A stretch of 64,000 bases of DNA from Taklimakanibacter lacteus (lineage in GTDB: Bacteria > Pseudomonadota > Alphaproteobacteria > Rhizobiales > Aestuariivirgaceae), in contig QOZQ01000005.1 of assembly GCA_003576695.1 (NCBI GenBank), positions 1-64,000 on the forward strand. Reading direction: 5' to 3'. Positions 16,377 to 23,531 of the stretch are shown one piece after another. The position numbers and the translations under genes were made by a program. The notes beneath the pieces are model-generated. The model did not search any database and was not told the DNA's origin. It saw only the letters and a program-made list of their open reading frames with translations. Positions within the stretch are counted from its first letter, which is position 1. Each line of letters starts with the position of its first letter.

Positions 16377-17522
16377 ATGTCGGGCTGGTTGCCATTCGAC
16401 CTCAAACGGCGCGGCTTCATGGGCGCGGGGCTGCTCGCGGCAAGTGCGGCGGTCATCGGTACCAAGCGTGCGCTTGGGCAGGCGGATCAGGCGTCCGCAC
16501 ATCACGGCCACCAGGCCGCGACGACAGGCTCTGCCCAGTATGATGCCGGCAATCACATGAACGCCCATGGCGAGATGATCACCATTGGCGATGTCGATTA
16601 TGCGCGCAACGGATTCGATCCAACACCGATGCTCACCCAATGGGAAACGGGCACTGTCTCGATCCTTCCCGATGGGCGCAGGCTGCGCAGCTTCGAGGTG
16701 ACCGCCGAGGACAAGGAGATCGAGATCGCGCCCGGCGTCATGTTCCCGGCCTGGACCTTCAATGGCCGCGTGCCGGGCCCGGCTCTGCGCGCCACCGAGG
16801 GCGATCGGGTGCGCATCACCTTCAGGAATTTCGGATCGCATCCGCATTCGATGCATTTCCATGGCTTCCATGCGGCGCGCATGGACGGCATTCCGGGCGC
16901 CGGCCTGGTGCCGCCGGGCGGCGAATTCATCTACGAGTTCGATGCCCGGCCCTATGGCTGCCATCTCTATCACTGCCACGCTTTGCCGCTGGCGCGTCAT
17001 ATCCACAAAGGCATGTATGGCCTGTTCGTGATCGATCCGGATCCCGAGAAGCATCCCGAAATGGCGGCCGCCGCCAGATCGCGCCTCTTCGGCACGCCCG
17101 AGAATGCGCAATGGCAGGAAATGGCGATGGTGATGAACGCCTTCGACACCAATTTCGACGGCGAGAACGAGTTCTATGCCTGCAACACCATCGCGCACTG
17201 CTATGCCAAGCAGCCGATCAAGGTGGTGAAGAGCCGGCCGGTGCGCATCTATCTGGTCAATGTGACCGAGTTCGACCCGATCAACTCCTTCCACCTGCAT
17301 GGCAATTTCTTCGACTATTACGACCAGGGCACGACGCTGACGCCGACGCTCAGGACCGTCGATGTCATCATGCAGTGCCAGGCGCAGCGCGGCGTTCTCG
17401 AATTCACCTTCGCCGAACAGGCCGATCACGAGCCCGGCCTCTACATGTTCCATGCGCATCAGTCGGAATTCACCGAGCTCGGCTGGATGGGCATGTTCGA
17501 TGTCGTCGAGGCGCTGTCATGA
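16377..17522 (+). CDS. Tat-exported two-domain multicopper oxidase
   Basis: 381 residues from an ATG with AAGGAG eight bases upstream. The N-terminus carries a twin-arginine signal (KRRGFMGAG) and then a His-rich spacer (SAHHGHQ). Two cupredoxin domains follow. Domain 1 has HFHGFH (160-165) and HCHALPLARHIHKGM, giving HCH at 199-201 plus a downstream His and Met as a type-1 copper set. Domain 2 has FHLHGNFF and MFHAHQSEF, which supply trinuclear-centre histidines but no type-1 Cys. This corresponds to a type-C two-domain oxidase, active as a trimer in known relatives. Overlap with the ZIP gene (ATGA) and the MntR-type sites point to oxidation of a transition metal, perhaps Mn(II) or Fe(II). 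Confidence 0.85.
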   Translation: MSGWLPFDLKRRGFMGAGLLAASAAVIGTKRALGQADQASAHHGHQAATTGSAQYDAGNHMNAHGEMITIGDVDYARNGFDPTPMLTQWETGTVSILPDGRRLRSFEVTAEDKEIEIAPGVMFPAWTFNGRVPGPALRATEGDRVRITFRNFGSHPHSMHFHGFHAARMDGIPGAGLVPPGGEFIYEFDARPYGCHLYHCHALPLARHIHKGMYGLFVIDPDPEKHPEMAAAARSRLFGTPENAQWQEMAMVMNAFDTNFDGENEFYACNTIAHCYAKQPIKVVKSRPVRIYLVNVTEFDPINSFHLHGNFFDYYDQGTTLTPTLRTVDVIMQCQAQRGVLEFTFAEQADHEPGLYMFHAHQSEFTELGWMGMFDVVEALS

Positions 17523-18709
17523 GCCTGGAACAGACATCCGACGTCCCAGCGTCGCGTCCTTGGACGAAGCTATTATGGGCGCTGGCGCCGCTCGCCCTTC
17601 TCATCGCCGCTCTGTGGTGGCTCATTGCCGGCAATCTCCTCGGCCAGTTCAGCAATGGCGCGCCGCCGGTCGAGAATCTCACCATCGAGCGCACCATCCT
17701 CGACCAGAACGGTTTGCGCCTCCTGGTGCGGGGCGGCGGCTCGGCACCGATGACCATCGCGCAGGTGCAGGTCGATGCCGCCTATTGGCGCTTCACCCAG
17801 GATCCGCCCGGCGAGATTGCGCGCGGCAGCGCCGCCTGGGTCGCCATCCCCTTTCCCTGGGTGCTGGGCGAAGCGCACAAGGTGACCTTCGTCACCAACA
17901 CCGGCGCCACATTCGAGCATGACATTCCCGTCGCCGTCGAGACGCCGCAAGCGACGTCGCTCAATTTCGCCGCGCAGGCGATGCTCGGCGCCTTTGTCGG
18001 CATCGTGCCGGTGGTGATCGGCCTCATGTTCTATCCGGCCTTGCGCGGCGCCGGCCCGGCGCTGATAAGCTTCCTGCTCGCGATGACGATCGGCCTTCTC
18101 CTCTTCCTCCTGATCGACACGATGGAGGATGCGCTCGAATTCGCCGGGCGCTCGGCGACGATCTTCCAGGGTCCGATGATGGTGATCCTTGCCGCCGCGG
18201 CGAGCTTCATCGTGCTGCTCGGCATCTCACGCCGGCAGGGCCAGCCGAGCGGCCTGGCACTCGCCACCTATATCGCCATCGGCATCGGGCTTCACAATCT
18301 GGGTGAGGGCCTTGCCATCGGTGCGGCCTTCGCGGCGGGTGCGGCGGGTCTCGGCACTTTCCTGGTGATGGGCTTCACGCTGCACAACATCACCGAGGGC
18401 GTCGGTATCGCCGCACCGCTGCTCAAGCTCCAGCCGTCGCTCGCCCGCTTCGCCGGCCTGGCGCTCATCGCCGGCGGGCCGGCGGTGATCGGCATGTGGG
18501 CGGGAAGCCTGGCCTATGCGCCGCACTGGTCGGCGCTGGCGCTTGCCATCGGCGCCGGCGCCATCCTGCAGGTCATCATCGAGGTTGGCGCCTTCCTCAC
18601 CCGCTCGTCTGAGAGGCCGCTCAACGGGCTTATGACGCCGCCCGTTCTCGCCGGTATCGCCGTGGGCGTGGCGCTCATGTATGCGACCGCCATGCTGGTC
18701 AAGATCTGA
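17519..18709 (+). CDS. ZIP-family metal transporter with extracytoplasmic N-terminal domain
   Basis: 396 residues; the ATG overlaps the oxidase stop by four bases, so the two are translationally coupled. A first membrane helix (about 19-40) is followed by about 110 residues of beta-rich extracytoplasmic domain (about 45-155), then about eight helices. The ZIP metal-site motifs are HNLGEG (His near 259) and HNITEG (His near 288), the TM4/TM5 pair that binds divalent metal in ZIP proteins. Classical bacterial ZIPs of the ZupT type lack the N-terminal domain. The likely substrate is Mn(II), Fe(II) or Zn(II), with Mn favoured by the MntR context. It ends converging with a gene remnant. Confidence 0.87.
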   Translation: MSLEQTSDVPASRPWTKLLWALAPLALLIAALWWLIAGNLLGQFSNGAPPVENLTIERTILDQNGLRLLVRGGGSAPMTIAQVQVDAAYWRFTQDPPGEIARGSAAWVAIPFPWVLGEAHKVTFVTNTGATFEHDIPVAVETPQATSLNFAAQAMLGAFVGIVPVVIGLMFYPALRGAGPALISFLLAMTIGLLLFLLIDTMEDALEFAGRSATIFQGPMMVILAAAASFIVLLGISRRQGQPSGLALATYIAIGIGLHNLGEGLAIGAAFAAGAAGLGTFLVMGFTLHNITEGVGIAAPLLKLQPSLARFAGLALIAGGPAVIGMWAGSLAYAPHWSALALAIGAGAILQVIIEVGAFLTRSSERPLNGLMTPPVLAGIAVGVALMYATAMLVKI

Positions 18710-19028
18710 CAGAAGGCCAGCCCGCCAGCTGCAGGACCGTTCCGGCAAGGTCGGCCGGCGTCTGGCCATCGGTCGGGACCGAGATGATTCCTTCCCTCCC
18801 CTGCCCGGCCATCCGGCGCGCTTGTCTCAGGCTGCGCTCGAACTGGTCAGCGGCACCAGAGCCGACCTCGCGCTGCGCCAGGCGCGCGGCCAGCGTCGCT
18901 TCGCTGCCAAGAAGGCGGATGACGGTGATCTCGGCATCGGCGATGGCTGCAAATCGATATGCCTCGGCATTTAGCAGCCTGTGGTAGAATTGCGGTCTTG
19001 AGAAATCGCCGGTTGTGGGCGTAAAGAT
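18699..19028 (-). pseudogene. C-terminal remnant of a P-loop kinase-like protein
   Basis: The minus strand is open for 109 codons from just after an in-frame TAA (19029-19031) to a TGA at 18699-18701, but has no ATG, GTG or TTG near its 5' end. The translation looks like real protein: it includes NAEAYRFAAIADAEITVIRL, LLGSEATLAARLAQREVGSG and ends LAGWPSVRS. This resembles the C-terminal half (LID and last helices) of small nucleotide kinases of the adenylylsulfate-kinase/AAA type, with the Walker A half missing. It overlaps the end of the ZIP gene on the opposite strand by three bases. It largely fills the 413-bp gap before 19123. Confidence 0.55.
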
Positions 19029-19122
19029 TTAATGGACGGAATCTGCAGATCGGAGGGACTGTTTACCGGATAGTCATCCGTCTTCTGCTTGTTCGGTCAC
19101 GACATCGAGGAGGCGGCGCAGG

Positions 19123-19287
19123 ATGACTGATGCGGAACTGGCGGAGGCATTGCGATCTCAGGCGAGAAGCTGCGAGGAGACAGACAGGGTCAATCCGTTT
19201 CTCACCCATGAATATGAGGTCCTGCTGCGGGCGGCGGACCGCATCGACTATCTCAGCACGAAACTACGCCTGACCGGTCAGTCATAG
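19123..19287 (+). CDS. Small hypothetical protein, 54 aa
   Basis: The frame MTDAELAEALRSQ... ends LRLTGQS and has AGGAGG nine bases before the ATG. It is helical and acidic at the N-terminus (CEETDRVNP, YEVLLRAADRIDYL), has no signal peptide and matches no family I recognise. A degenerate GGAAT-N17-TGTT sequence lies at 19038-19063, similar to the two promoters assigned to the neighbouring ECF sigma factor. It ends four bases from the convergent anti-sigma gene. The coding call rests on the ribosome-binding site and codon usage only. Confidence 0.5.
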   Translation: MTDAELAEALRSQARSCEETDRVNPFLTHEYEVLLRAADRIDYLSTKLRLTGQS

Positions 19288-19290
19288 ACC

Positions 19291-20049
19291 TCAACGGAGC
19301 TTGCCCAACGCATCGCTCTCCACCTCCGCCTCGAGCGCCGGCCCGGCACCCAGGGCTTCGAGATAGGCGTCGAGCGTCTCCGCCGATGAAGCGGGCCTGT
19401 AGCCATCCCCCACGCCGCCCTCGATGCGCATCGCGAAATCGACACCCCATTTGCCGGGGCCGTGGCAAGCCACCACCAGATAGTTGCCCATATCGGCGCG
19501 GCTGATCCGGAATTCCCGGCAGAGCGCCTGGTCGCCGCGATGGAAGGAAGAAATCATGGCGATCTCGGCGCCGGAACTTGCCAACCGTGAGCTCTTGCCG
19601 GCCGGGAGGCTCGATAGCAGCCGCGCCAATTCCGGATCGGCGGCGGCCGCAATCTCATAGAAGCCGGGAGACCCTGCATTCTGGGTCGCGATCCAGTATC
19701 CGATGGCGCCCGAGATCACGGCGAGCACCGACGCCGCCATCGGCAGGGCCCAATTGCGGAAGGGCTGCCGCGATGCCGCTGCCTTTGCCGGCTTCATGGC
19801 CGTGACCGTGGCGGACGAGGCGTTGCGGATCATGTCCTCGACCGAGGCCTTGAGCCCGCCCGGCACCGGTTCGCCAAGATGCGCCCTGACGCTTTCGGCA
19901 GAAGCTTCCCGTGTTGCGACAAACAGAGCGATGCGCCGGGCCAGATCGGGACGCTGCGGCAGCAGATCGGCCAGCCTTGCCGCCTTGGCCGCCTGCATCT
20001 CGCCGTCGGCATAAGCCATCAATTCCTCGTCGGTGAAATCATCGCTCAT
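19291..20049 (-). CDS. Membrane-anchored anti-sigma factor
   Basis: 252 residues starting MSDDFTDEELMAYADGEM, a common opening of alphaproteobacterial anti-sigma factors. Residues of about 1-60 form the cytosolic sigma-binding part and lack the HxxxCxxC zinc site of ZAS proteins. One membrane helix follows near residues 102-124 (WALPMAASVLAVISGAIGYW), then a periplasmic domain of about 125 residues with two cysteines (ALCREF, VACHG). The start at 20049 overlaps the sigma gene by 11 bases. Release of the sigma factor probably requires proteolysis or a conformational change in the periplasmic part; the divergent subtilase is a candidate partner by proximity only. Confidence 0.83.
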   Translation of the reverse strand: MSDDFTDEELMAYADGEMQAAKAARLADLLPQRPDLARRIALFVATREASAESVRAHLGEPVPGGLKASVEDMIRNASSATVTAMKPAKAAASRQPFRNWALPMAASVLAVISGAIGYWIATQNAGSPGFYEIAAAADPELARLLSSLPAGKSSRLASSGAEIAMISSFHRGDQALCREFRISRADMGNYLVVACHGPGKWGVDFAMRIEGGVGDGYRPASSAETLDAYLEALGAGPALEAEVESDALGKLR

Positions 20050-20590
20050 GGCTATCGACCTTGTTGTCACGATGGGAACGGCTGGCCGGCTGATCTATTC
20101 CGGTGCTTGCCGCTAAGTTCGCCCGCGCGCGCGCCAGCCGGCTCATCACCGTGCCGATCGGGATACCGAGCACGTCCGCGGCTTCTCGGTAGGAAAGCTC
20201 CTCGACACAGACCAGGAGCAGCACCTCGCGCTGATCGCCAGCGAGATCGCCAATGGCACTCCAGACCTGCCTCAGCATCAGCCGATGCTCCGGCGCCATG
20301 CCGGCATCGCCTGCAAGCCTGCCCTCATGGAGGCCGATTTCCTCACGCGGGCCGGCGGTGCGGTCACGGCGCATCTGGTCGATCCATAGATTGCGCAGGA
20401 TGCGGAACATCCAGGCATCGAACCGCGTGCCCGGCGCAAAGGACGACGCATTGGCAATCGCCCTTTCGCAGGCAAGCTGCACCAGGTCGTCGGCGAGGTC
20501 CGACGAGCGGCAGAGCGAGATGGCGAACCGGCGCAGATTGGGCAGGAAGCCGATCAGCCGGGAACCGAAATCCTCAGGAAGTCCTGCCAT
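20039..20590 (-). CDS. ECF-type RNA polymerase sigma factor
   Basis: 183 residues. Region 2 is visible as DLADDLVQLACERAIANA...RFDAWMFRILRNLWIDQMRR. Region 4 is EVLLLVCVEELSYREAADVLGIPIGTVMSRLARARANL, with the helix-turn-helix that reads the -35 element. A short Arg/His-rich tail follows. The gene forms an operon with the overlapping anti-sigma gene and diverges from the subtilase. No GGAAT-type promoter is visible upstream of this gene itself on its own strand, so classical autoregulation is not supported by what I can see. Confidence 0.9.
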   Translation of the reverse strand: MAGLPEDFGSRLIGFLPNLRRFAISLCRSSDLADDLVQLACERAIANASSFAPGTRFDAWMFRILRNLWIDQMRRDRTAGPREEIGLHEGRLAGDAGMAPEHRLMLRQVWSAIGDLAGDQREVLLLVCVEELSYREAADVLGIPIGTVMSRLARARANLAASTGIDQPASRSHRDNKVDSHER

Positions 20591-20621
20591 GCGATGCCCG
20601 GAAAGTGATTTCCATTTCGCC

Positions 20622-20646
20622 GGAATAGGTGATCATGAGCGCCGTT
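20622..20646 (+). promoter_or_regulatory. ECF-type promoter for the subtilase (GGAAT-N16-CGTT)
   Basis: The -35-like GGAAT is at 20622-20626 and the -10-like CGTT at 20643-20646, with a 16-base spacer. It points towards the subtilase, whose ATG is 84 bases further on. The same two boxes with the same spacing lie upstream of the NSSS-repeat peptide gene. Confidence 0.55.
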
Positions 20647-20729
20647 ATCACGATGCCCGGCTGTGATCGGATCGCATGCCGATGCCGCAATGGCAAGCCC
20701 GGCGGTACCGAGGAACCAAGGAGGCGACA

Positions 20730-22103
20730 ATGGACGAATACCGCAGATGGATGCGCAGGCTCGTCGCGGCGCTTGGCGGGCTCATCGTGATCACCATCGG
20801 CGTGCCGCATCTGACGGGAAGCTCCGCCGGCTTCATCGCGACGGCCACGGCGGATGATGATGACGATGGCGGCGATGACGATGATGGTGGTGGCGCATCC
20901 TCGTCGCGGGGAGGCCGCGATGGCGGGGCGCGAAGGTGGAAGCCGAGGAAGAGCATCTTCGACAGGGCGCGGCCATCCCGCCCGCCAAAGCGGCGACGCG
21001 CCGCCGTGCGGCCGACCCGGCCCGCTTTCGCGCCGGCGGAGCTCATCGGCCGGAACATCGCCGGTGACGATGTCGCGCGCCTCGCAGCGGCGGGCTACAC
21101 CATCCTCGAGCAGATGACGCCCGGCGGCTCTGGACGGACGATCTATCGCCTGCGCATCCCGCCACGGCTGACGCTCAGCCAGGCGCGCGCCGAAATCGCC
21201 GTCGCATCGCCACAAGCCACGATCGATCTCAATCACTACTACAAGCCCGATGCCGAGACACCCTGCACCGCGAGTGCGTGTCTGGCCCGCCACATGATCG
21301 GATGGACCCCGGCGAGCGCGGACATGGCCTCGTGCAGCGCCGGATTGCGCATCGGCATGATCGATACCGCCATAAATGCCGAGCATGACGCGCTGGAGGG
21401 CAGCCGGATCGAGGTGAAGCGTCTCGCCGGCGACGAGCTGCCGGTCTCCGGTAAGCAGCATGGAACGGCGATCGCGGCGCTCCTCGTCGGCAAACCCGAC
21501 GGCCGTTCGCCAGGACTGGTGCCCGAGGCAACCCTCATCGCCGTCGATGCGTTCCACCGCTTCCGCGGCGGGTCCGATATTTCCGATGCCTATAGCCTCG
21601 TCAAAGGCTTGGACTACCTCGACAGTCGCGGGGTCGATATCATCAATCTGAGCTTCACCGGCCCGCCCAATTCGGTTCTCGAAGACACGATCCGCGAGTT
21701 GGCGCGGAAAGGCATCGTGCTCGTGGCGGCGGCCGGCAATGACGGCCCCCGCGCCAAGCCCCTCTATCCCGCCGCCTATCCCGAGGTCGTCGCCGTGACG
21801 GCGGTTGACAGGAACAAGCGTCCCTATCGGCGCGCGGCGCGCGGCTCCCATATCGATATTGCCGCGCCCGGCGTCAATGTCTGGATCGCCGCCTCGGTCG
21901 AGGGATCGCGGCCGCGGACCGGAACGTCCTTCGCAGCACCTTTCGTGACGGCGGCGCTGGCGCTCGCCCGCAAGCACGCAGCCGGCACCGAAGGAGGCGC
22001 AGCGCTGATGCATGTGACCGGTTCGGCCGAGGACCTGGGCGCGCCCGGCAAGGACGATGTCTTCGGCTGGGGTCTTCTCAACCCCAGGGGGCTGTGCGGC
22101 TAG
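20730..22103 (+). CDS. Secreted subtilisin-like serine protease (S8 family)
   Basis: 457 residues from an ATG behind AAGGAGG. The N-terminus has a signal peptide or anchor (ALGGLIVITIGV), an Asp/Gly-rich acidic stretch (about 43-57) and a basic Arg/Pro linker, then a propeptide-like segment (AELIGRNIAGDDVARLAAAG). The S8 domain has the full triad: Asp near 211 (IGMIDTAIN), His near 244 (KQHGTAIAALLVG) and Ser near 400 (GTSFAAPFVTAALA). VVAVTAVDRNK and IAAPGVNVW are further family markers. The acidic run may bind calcium. It is divergent from an ECF sigma/anti-sigma pair and probably under that sigma factor's control. The substrate is unknown. Confidence 0.9.
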   Translation: MDEYRRWMRRLVAALGGLIVITIGVPHLTGSSAGFIATATADDDDDGGDDDDGGGASSSRGGRDGGARRWKPRKSIFDRARPSRPPKRRRAAVRPTRPAFAPAELIGRNIAGDDVARLAAAGYTILEQMTPGGSGRTIYRLRIPPRLTLSQARAEIAVASPQATIDLNHYYKPDAETPCTASACLARHMIGWTPASADMASCSAGLRIGMIDTAINAEHDALEGSRIEVKRLAGDELPVSGKQHGTAIAALLVGKPDGRSPGLVPEATLIAVDAFHRFRGGSDISDAYSLVKGLDYLDSRGVDIINLSFTGPPNSVLEDTIRELARKGIVLVAAAGNDGPRAKPLYPAAYPEVVAVTAVDRNKRPYRRAARGSHIDIAAPGVNVWIAASVEGSRPRTGTSFAAPFVTAALALARKHAAGTEGGAALMHVTGSAEDLGAPGKDDVFGWGLLNPRGLCG

Positions 22104-22203
22104 CGCATCGGACCGCAGAGCGCAAAGCGGCTTTAGGAGAATCCGATGCGCAAAACAAAGAGATAGAGCGCCGCGGCACTCCACGCAGCTCGCCAATGCG
22201 ACA

Positions 22204-22232
22204 GGAAGGGCACGGACTGCCCGTGCCCTTCC
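22204..22232. terminator. Perfect 12-bp stem between convergent genes
   Basis: GGAAGGGCACGG (22204-22215), loop ACTGC, CCGTGCCCTTCC (22221-22232). It sits between the convergent subtilase and NSSS-peptide genes. No T-run follows on either strand, so it may act as an mRNA-stabilising hairpin or a Rho-assisted terminator. Confidence 0.55.
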
Positions 22233-22258
22233 CGATGCAGATGCAGGATCGCTCCGAC

Positions 22259-22600
22259 TCAACGCCGCCATTTCCCCCATCTGCGCGAAGAGTTCGAAGA
22301 GCTGTTGGAGCTCGAATTCGACGACGAGTTGGAAGATGAGTTGGAGCTCGAATTGGAGGAGCTGTTCGAGCTCGAATTCGATGACGAATTGGAGGAACTG
22401 TTCGAGCTAGAGTTGGAGGAGCTGTTCGAGCTCGAATTCGATGACGAATTGGAGGAGCTGTTCCCCGCCAGGATGATCTGGCCGCTCGTGCCAGTCACGC
22501 TCTGCATGCCCAGCAAATCAGGCTTGGCCACGGTCATCGCTTGCGCCGCACCGGTGCCAAGGCCCAAGGCCAGGGCTCCCAGGATCACTTTGCGTTTCAT
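22259..22600 (-). CDS. Secreted NSSS-repeat peptide with Trp/Arg tail
   Basis: 113 residues. A clean signal peptide (MKRKVILGALALGLGTGAAQA) is followed by about 25 ordinary residues (ending QIILAG), then 14 consecutive Asn-Ser-Ser-Ser units plus Asn-Ser-Ser, and a cationic aromatic end, RRWGKWRR. The ATG at 22600 has AAAGGA eight bases upstream; 22615 is a weaker alternative. The repeat DNA has a 12-base period. Composition suggests an extended, possibly glycosylated stalk carrying a charged tip to a membrane or polysaccharide. I recognise no family. It converges with the subtilase gene and shares its promoter pattern. Confidence 0.75.
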   Translation of the reverse strand: MKRKVILGALALGLGTGAAQAMTVAKPDLLGMQSVTGTSGQIILAGNSSSNSSSNSSSNSSSNSSSNSSSNSSSNSSSNSSSNSSSNSSSNSSSNSSSNSSSNSSRRWGKWRR

Positions 22601-22653
22601 GCTGTTTCCTTTCATCAAGGTTGCGAGTGGCTCAGGGGCGCACTCCATCGGCA

Positions 22654-22678
22654 AACGGGCGAGCGGCGCGGCTATTCC
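22654..22678 (-). promoter_or_regulatory. ECF-type promoter for the NSSS-repeat peptide (GGAAT-N16-CGTT)
   Basis: Read on the minus strand, GGAAT is at 22678-22674 and CGTT at 22657-22654 with a 16-base spacer, 54 bases before the ATG. This is the same pattern and spacing as the promoter ahead of the subtilase. Confidence 0.55.
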
Positions 22679-22682
22679 CCGT

Positions 22683-23471
22683 TCATGACCTCTTCGCCCG
22701 GGCGAATTTCCGGTACCAGCCTTCGCCGGCGATTGTGTTGCGGCGAATGCGCTCGCGCTCCTCGCTCTCTTGCAACTGCTCGCGGCGAACGGAAAACCCC
22801 CGAGCTTCATCCGCCTCGGCGTCGATGGCCGGCGCGAGCGCACTGTCGGTGCGCCGGAAGGGAATGACCTGCACCAGAGGCGTGCCTCTTTCGAGGGTGT
22901 GCACGCCGTCGGCGCCGGTGGCGAAGAACGGGAAGTTGACCAGCGAATGATAGCTGTCTGTATCGACCACGCCGGCCATGATCTCGACCGGAAGCGGCTC
23001 GCGATTGAGCGGCGCCACGAACAGGCAGCTCCATCCGGGCGGGGTCTTGATGGTCCAGTAATTGTGAAACTTCATCGGCGGATGGTCGGCGCGCGGATGC
23101 CCGGCGATCTGGTGGCTGCCATGGTTGCTGACCATGACCTTGTCGAATTCCCAGCCGGCATTGACCGTCTTGCCGCCCTCCGAGATTTCAAGGCGGGTCG
23201 TGGCGGCCAGAGGCAGGATATAGCCGAGCGCCATAGCGTCTAGGAACGGCATGCAGCGCTTGACGGTCAGGCCGTTATTGGTCGCCGACACGACGGAAGG
23301 CTCGATCGCGGGGATCCGCCGAAACCAGTCGGGCAGGACCGTTTTGGCGGGAACCGGTTCGGCGATCACGCCTTTATCCTGCGGATCGCAGATGAATTCG
23401 ATCGTATGGCAGGGTTCGCCTGACGCCTCCGGACGGCTGCGTGTGAATCTGAGAATATCCCGTAAAGCCAT
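22683..23471 (-). CDS. DUF6065 family protein
   Basis: 262 residues from MALRDILRF. Internal features include TVLPDWFRRIPA, LPLAATTRLEI, FHNYWTIKTPPGWSCLFVAPLN and WYRKFARAKRS at the end. The pattern fits DUF6065, a cytosolic family of unknown function found near secondary-metabolite and phage-like genes; my assignment is from memory of the motif set. There is no signal peptide or membrane helix. GAGGAG lies about 10 bases upstream of the chosen start; the ATG 18 bases earlier is less favoured. Its end is five bases from the NSSS-gene promoter. Confidence 0.7.
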   Translation of the reverse strand: MALRDILRFTRSRPEASGEPCHTIEFICDPQDKGVIAEPVPAKTVLPDWFRRIPAIEPSVVSATNNGLTVKRCMPFLDAMALGYILPLAATTRLEISEGGKTVNAGWEFDKVMVSNHGSHQIAGHPRADHPPMKFHNYWTIKTPPGWSCLFVAPLNREPLPVEIMAGVVDTDSYHSLVNFPFFATGADGVHTLERGTPLVQVIPFRRTDSALAPAIDAEADEARGFSVRREQLQESEERERIRRNTIAGEGWYRKFARAKRS

Positions 23472-23531
23472 GGGCCGTTCTCCTCGCATTCACGGGAGAA
23501 CGGACCAGCTTGCGGGTTATTCCATCGATTG

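Noticed and set aside
16640-17518. Oxidase-ZIP fusion suggested by the long open frame starting at 16640
   Set aside because: The upstream part is out of frame with the oxidase and has no protein-like content; the ZIP gene starts at the ATG overlapping the oxidase stop.
20574-22280. 568-codon open frame antisense to the subtilase
   Set aside because: No recognisable domain, composition typical of a GC-rich shadow frame, and it overlaps the clear S8 protease with its full triad.
22259-22450. 12-base tandem repeats as a CRISPR or VNTR locus without coding role
   Set aside because: The repeat keeps one frame, encodes Asn-Ser-Ser-Ser throughout and has no spacers.
22305-22688. Glu/Leu-rich open frame opposite the NSSS peptide
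   Set aside because: The minus strand has the signal peptide, ribosome-binding site and promoter; the plus frame is only its repeat read backwards.
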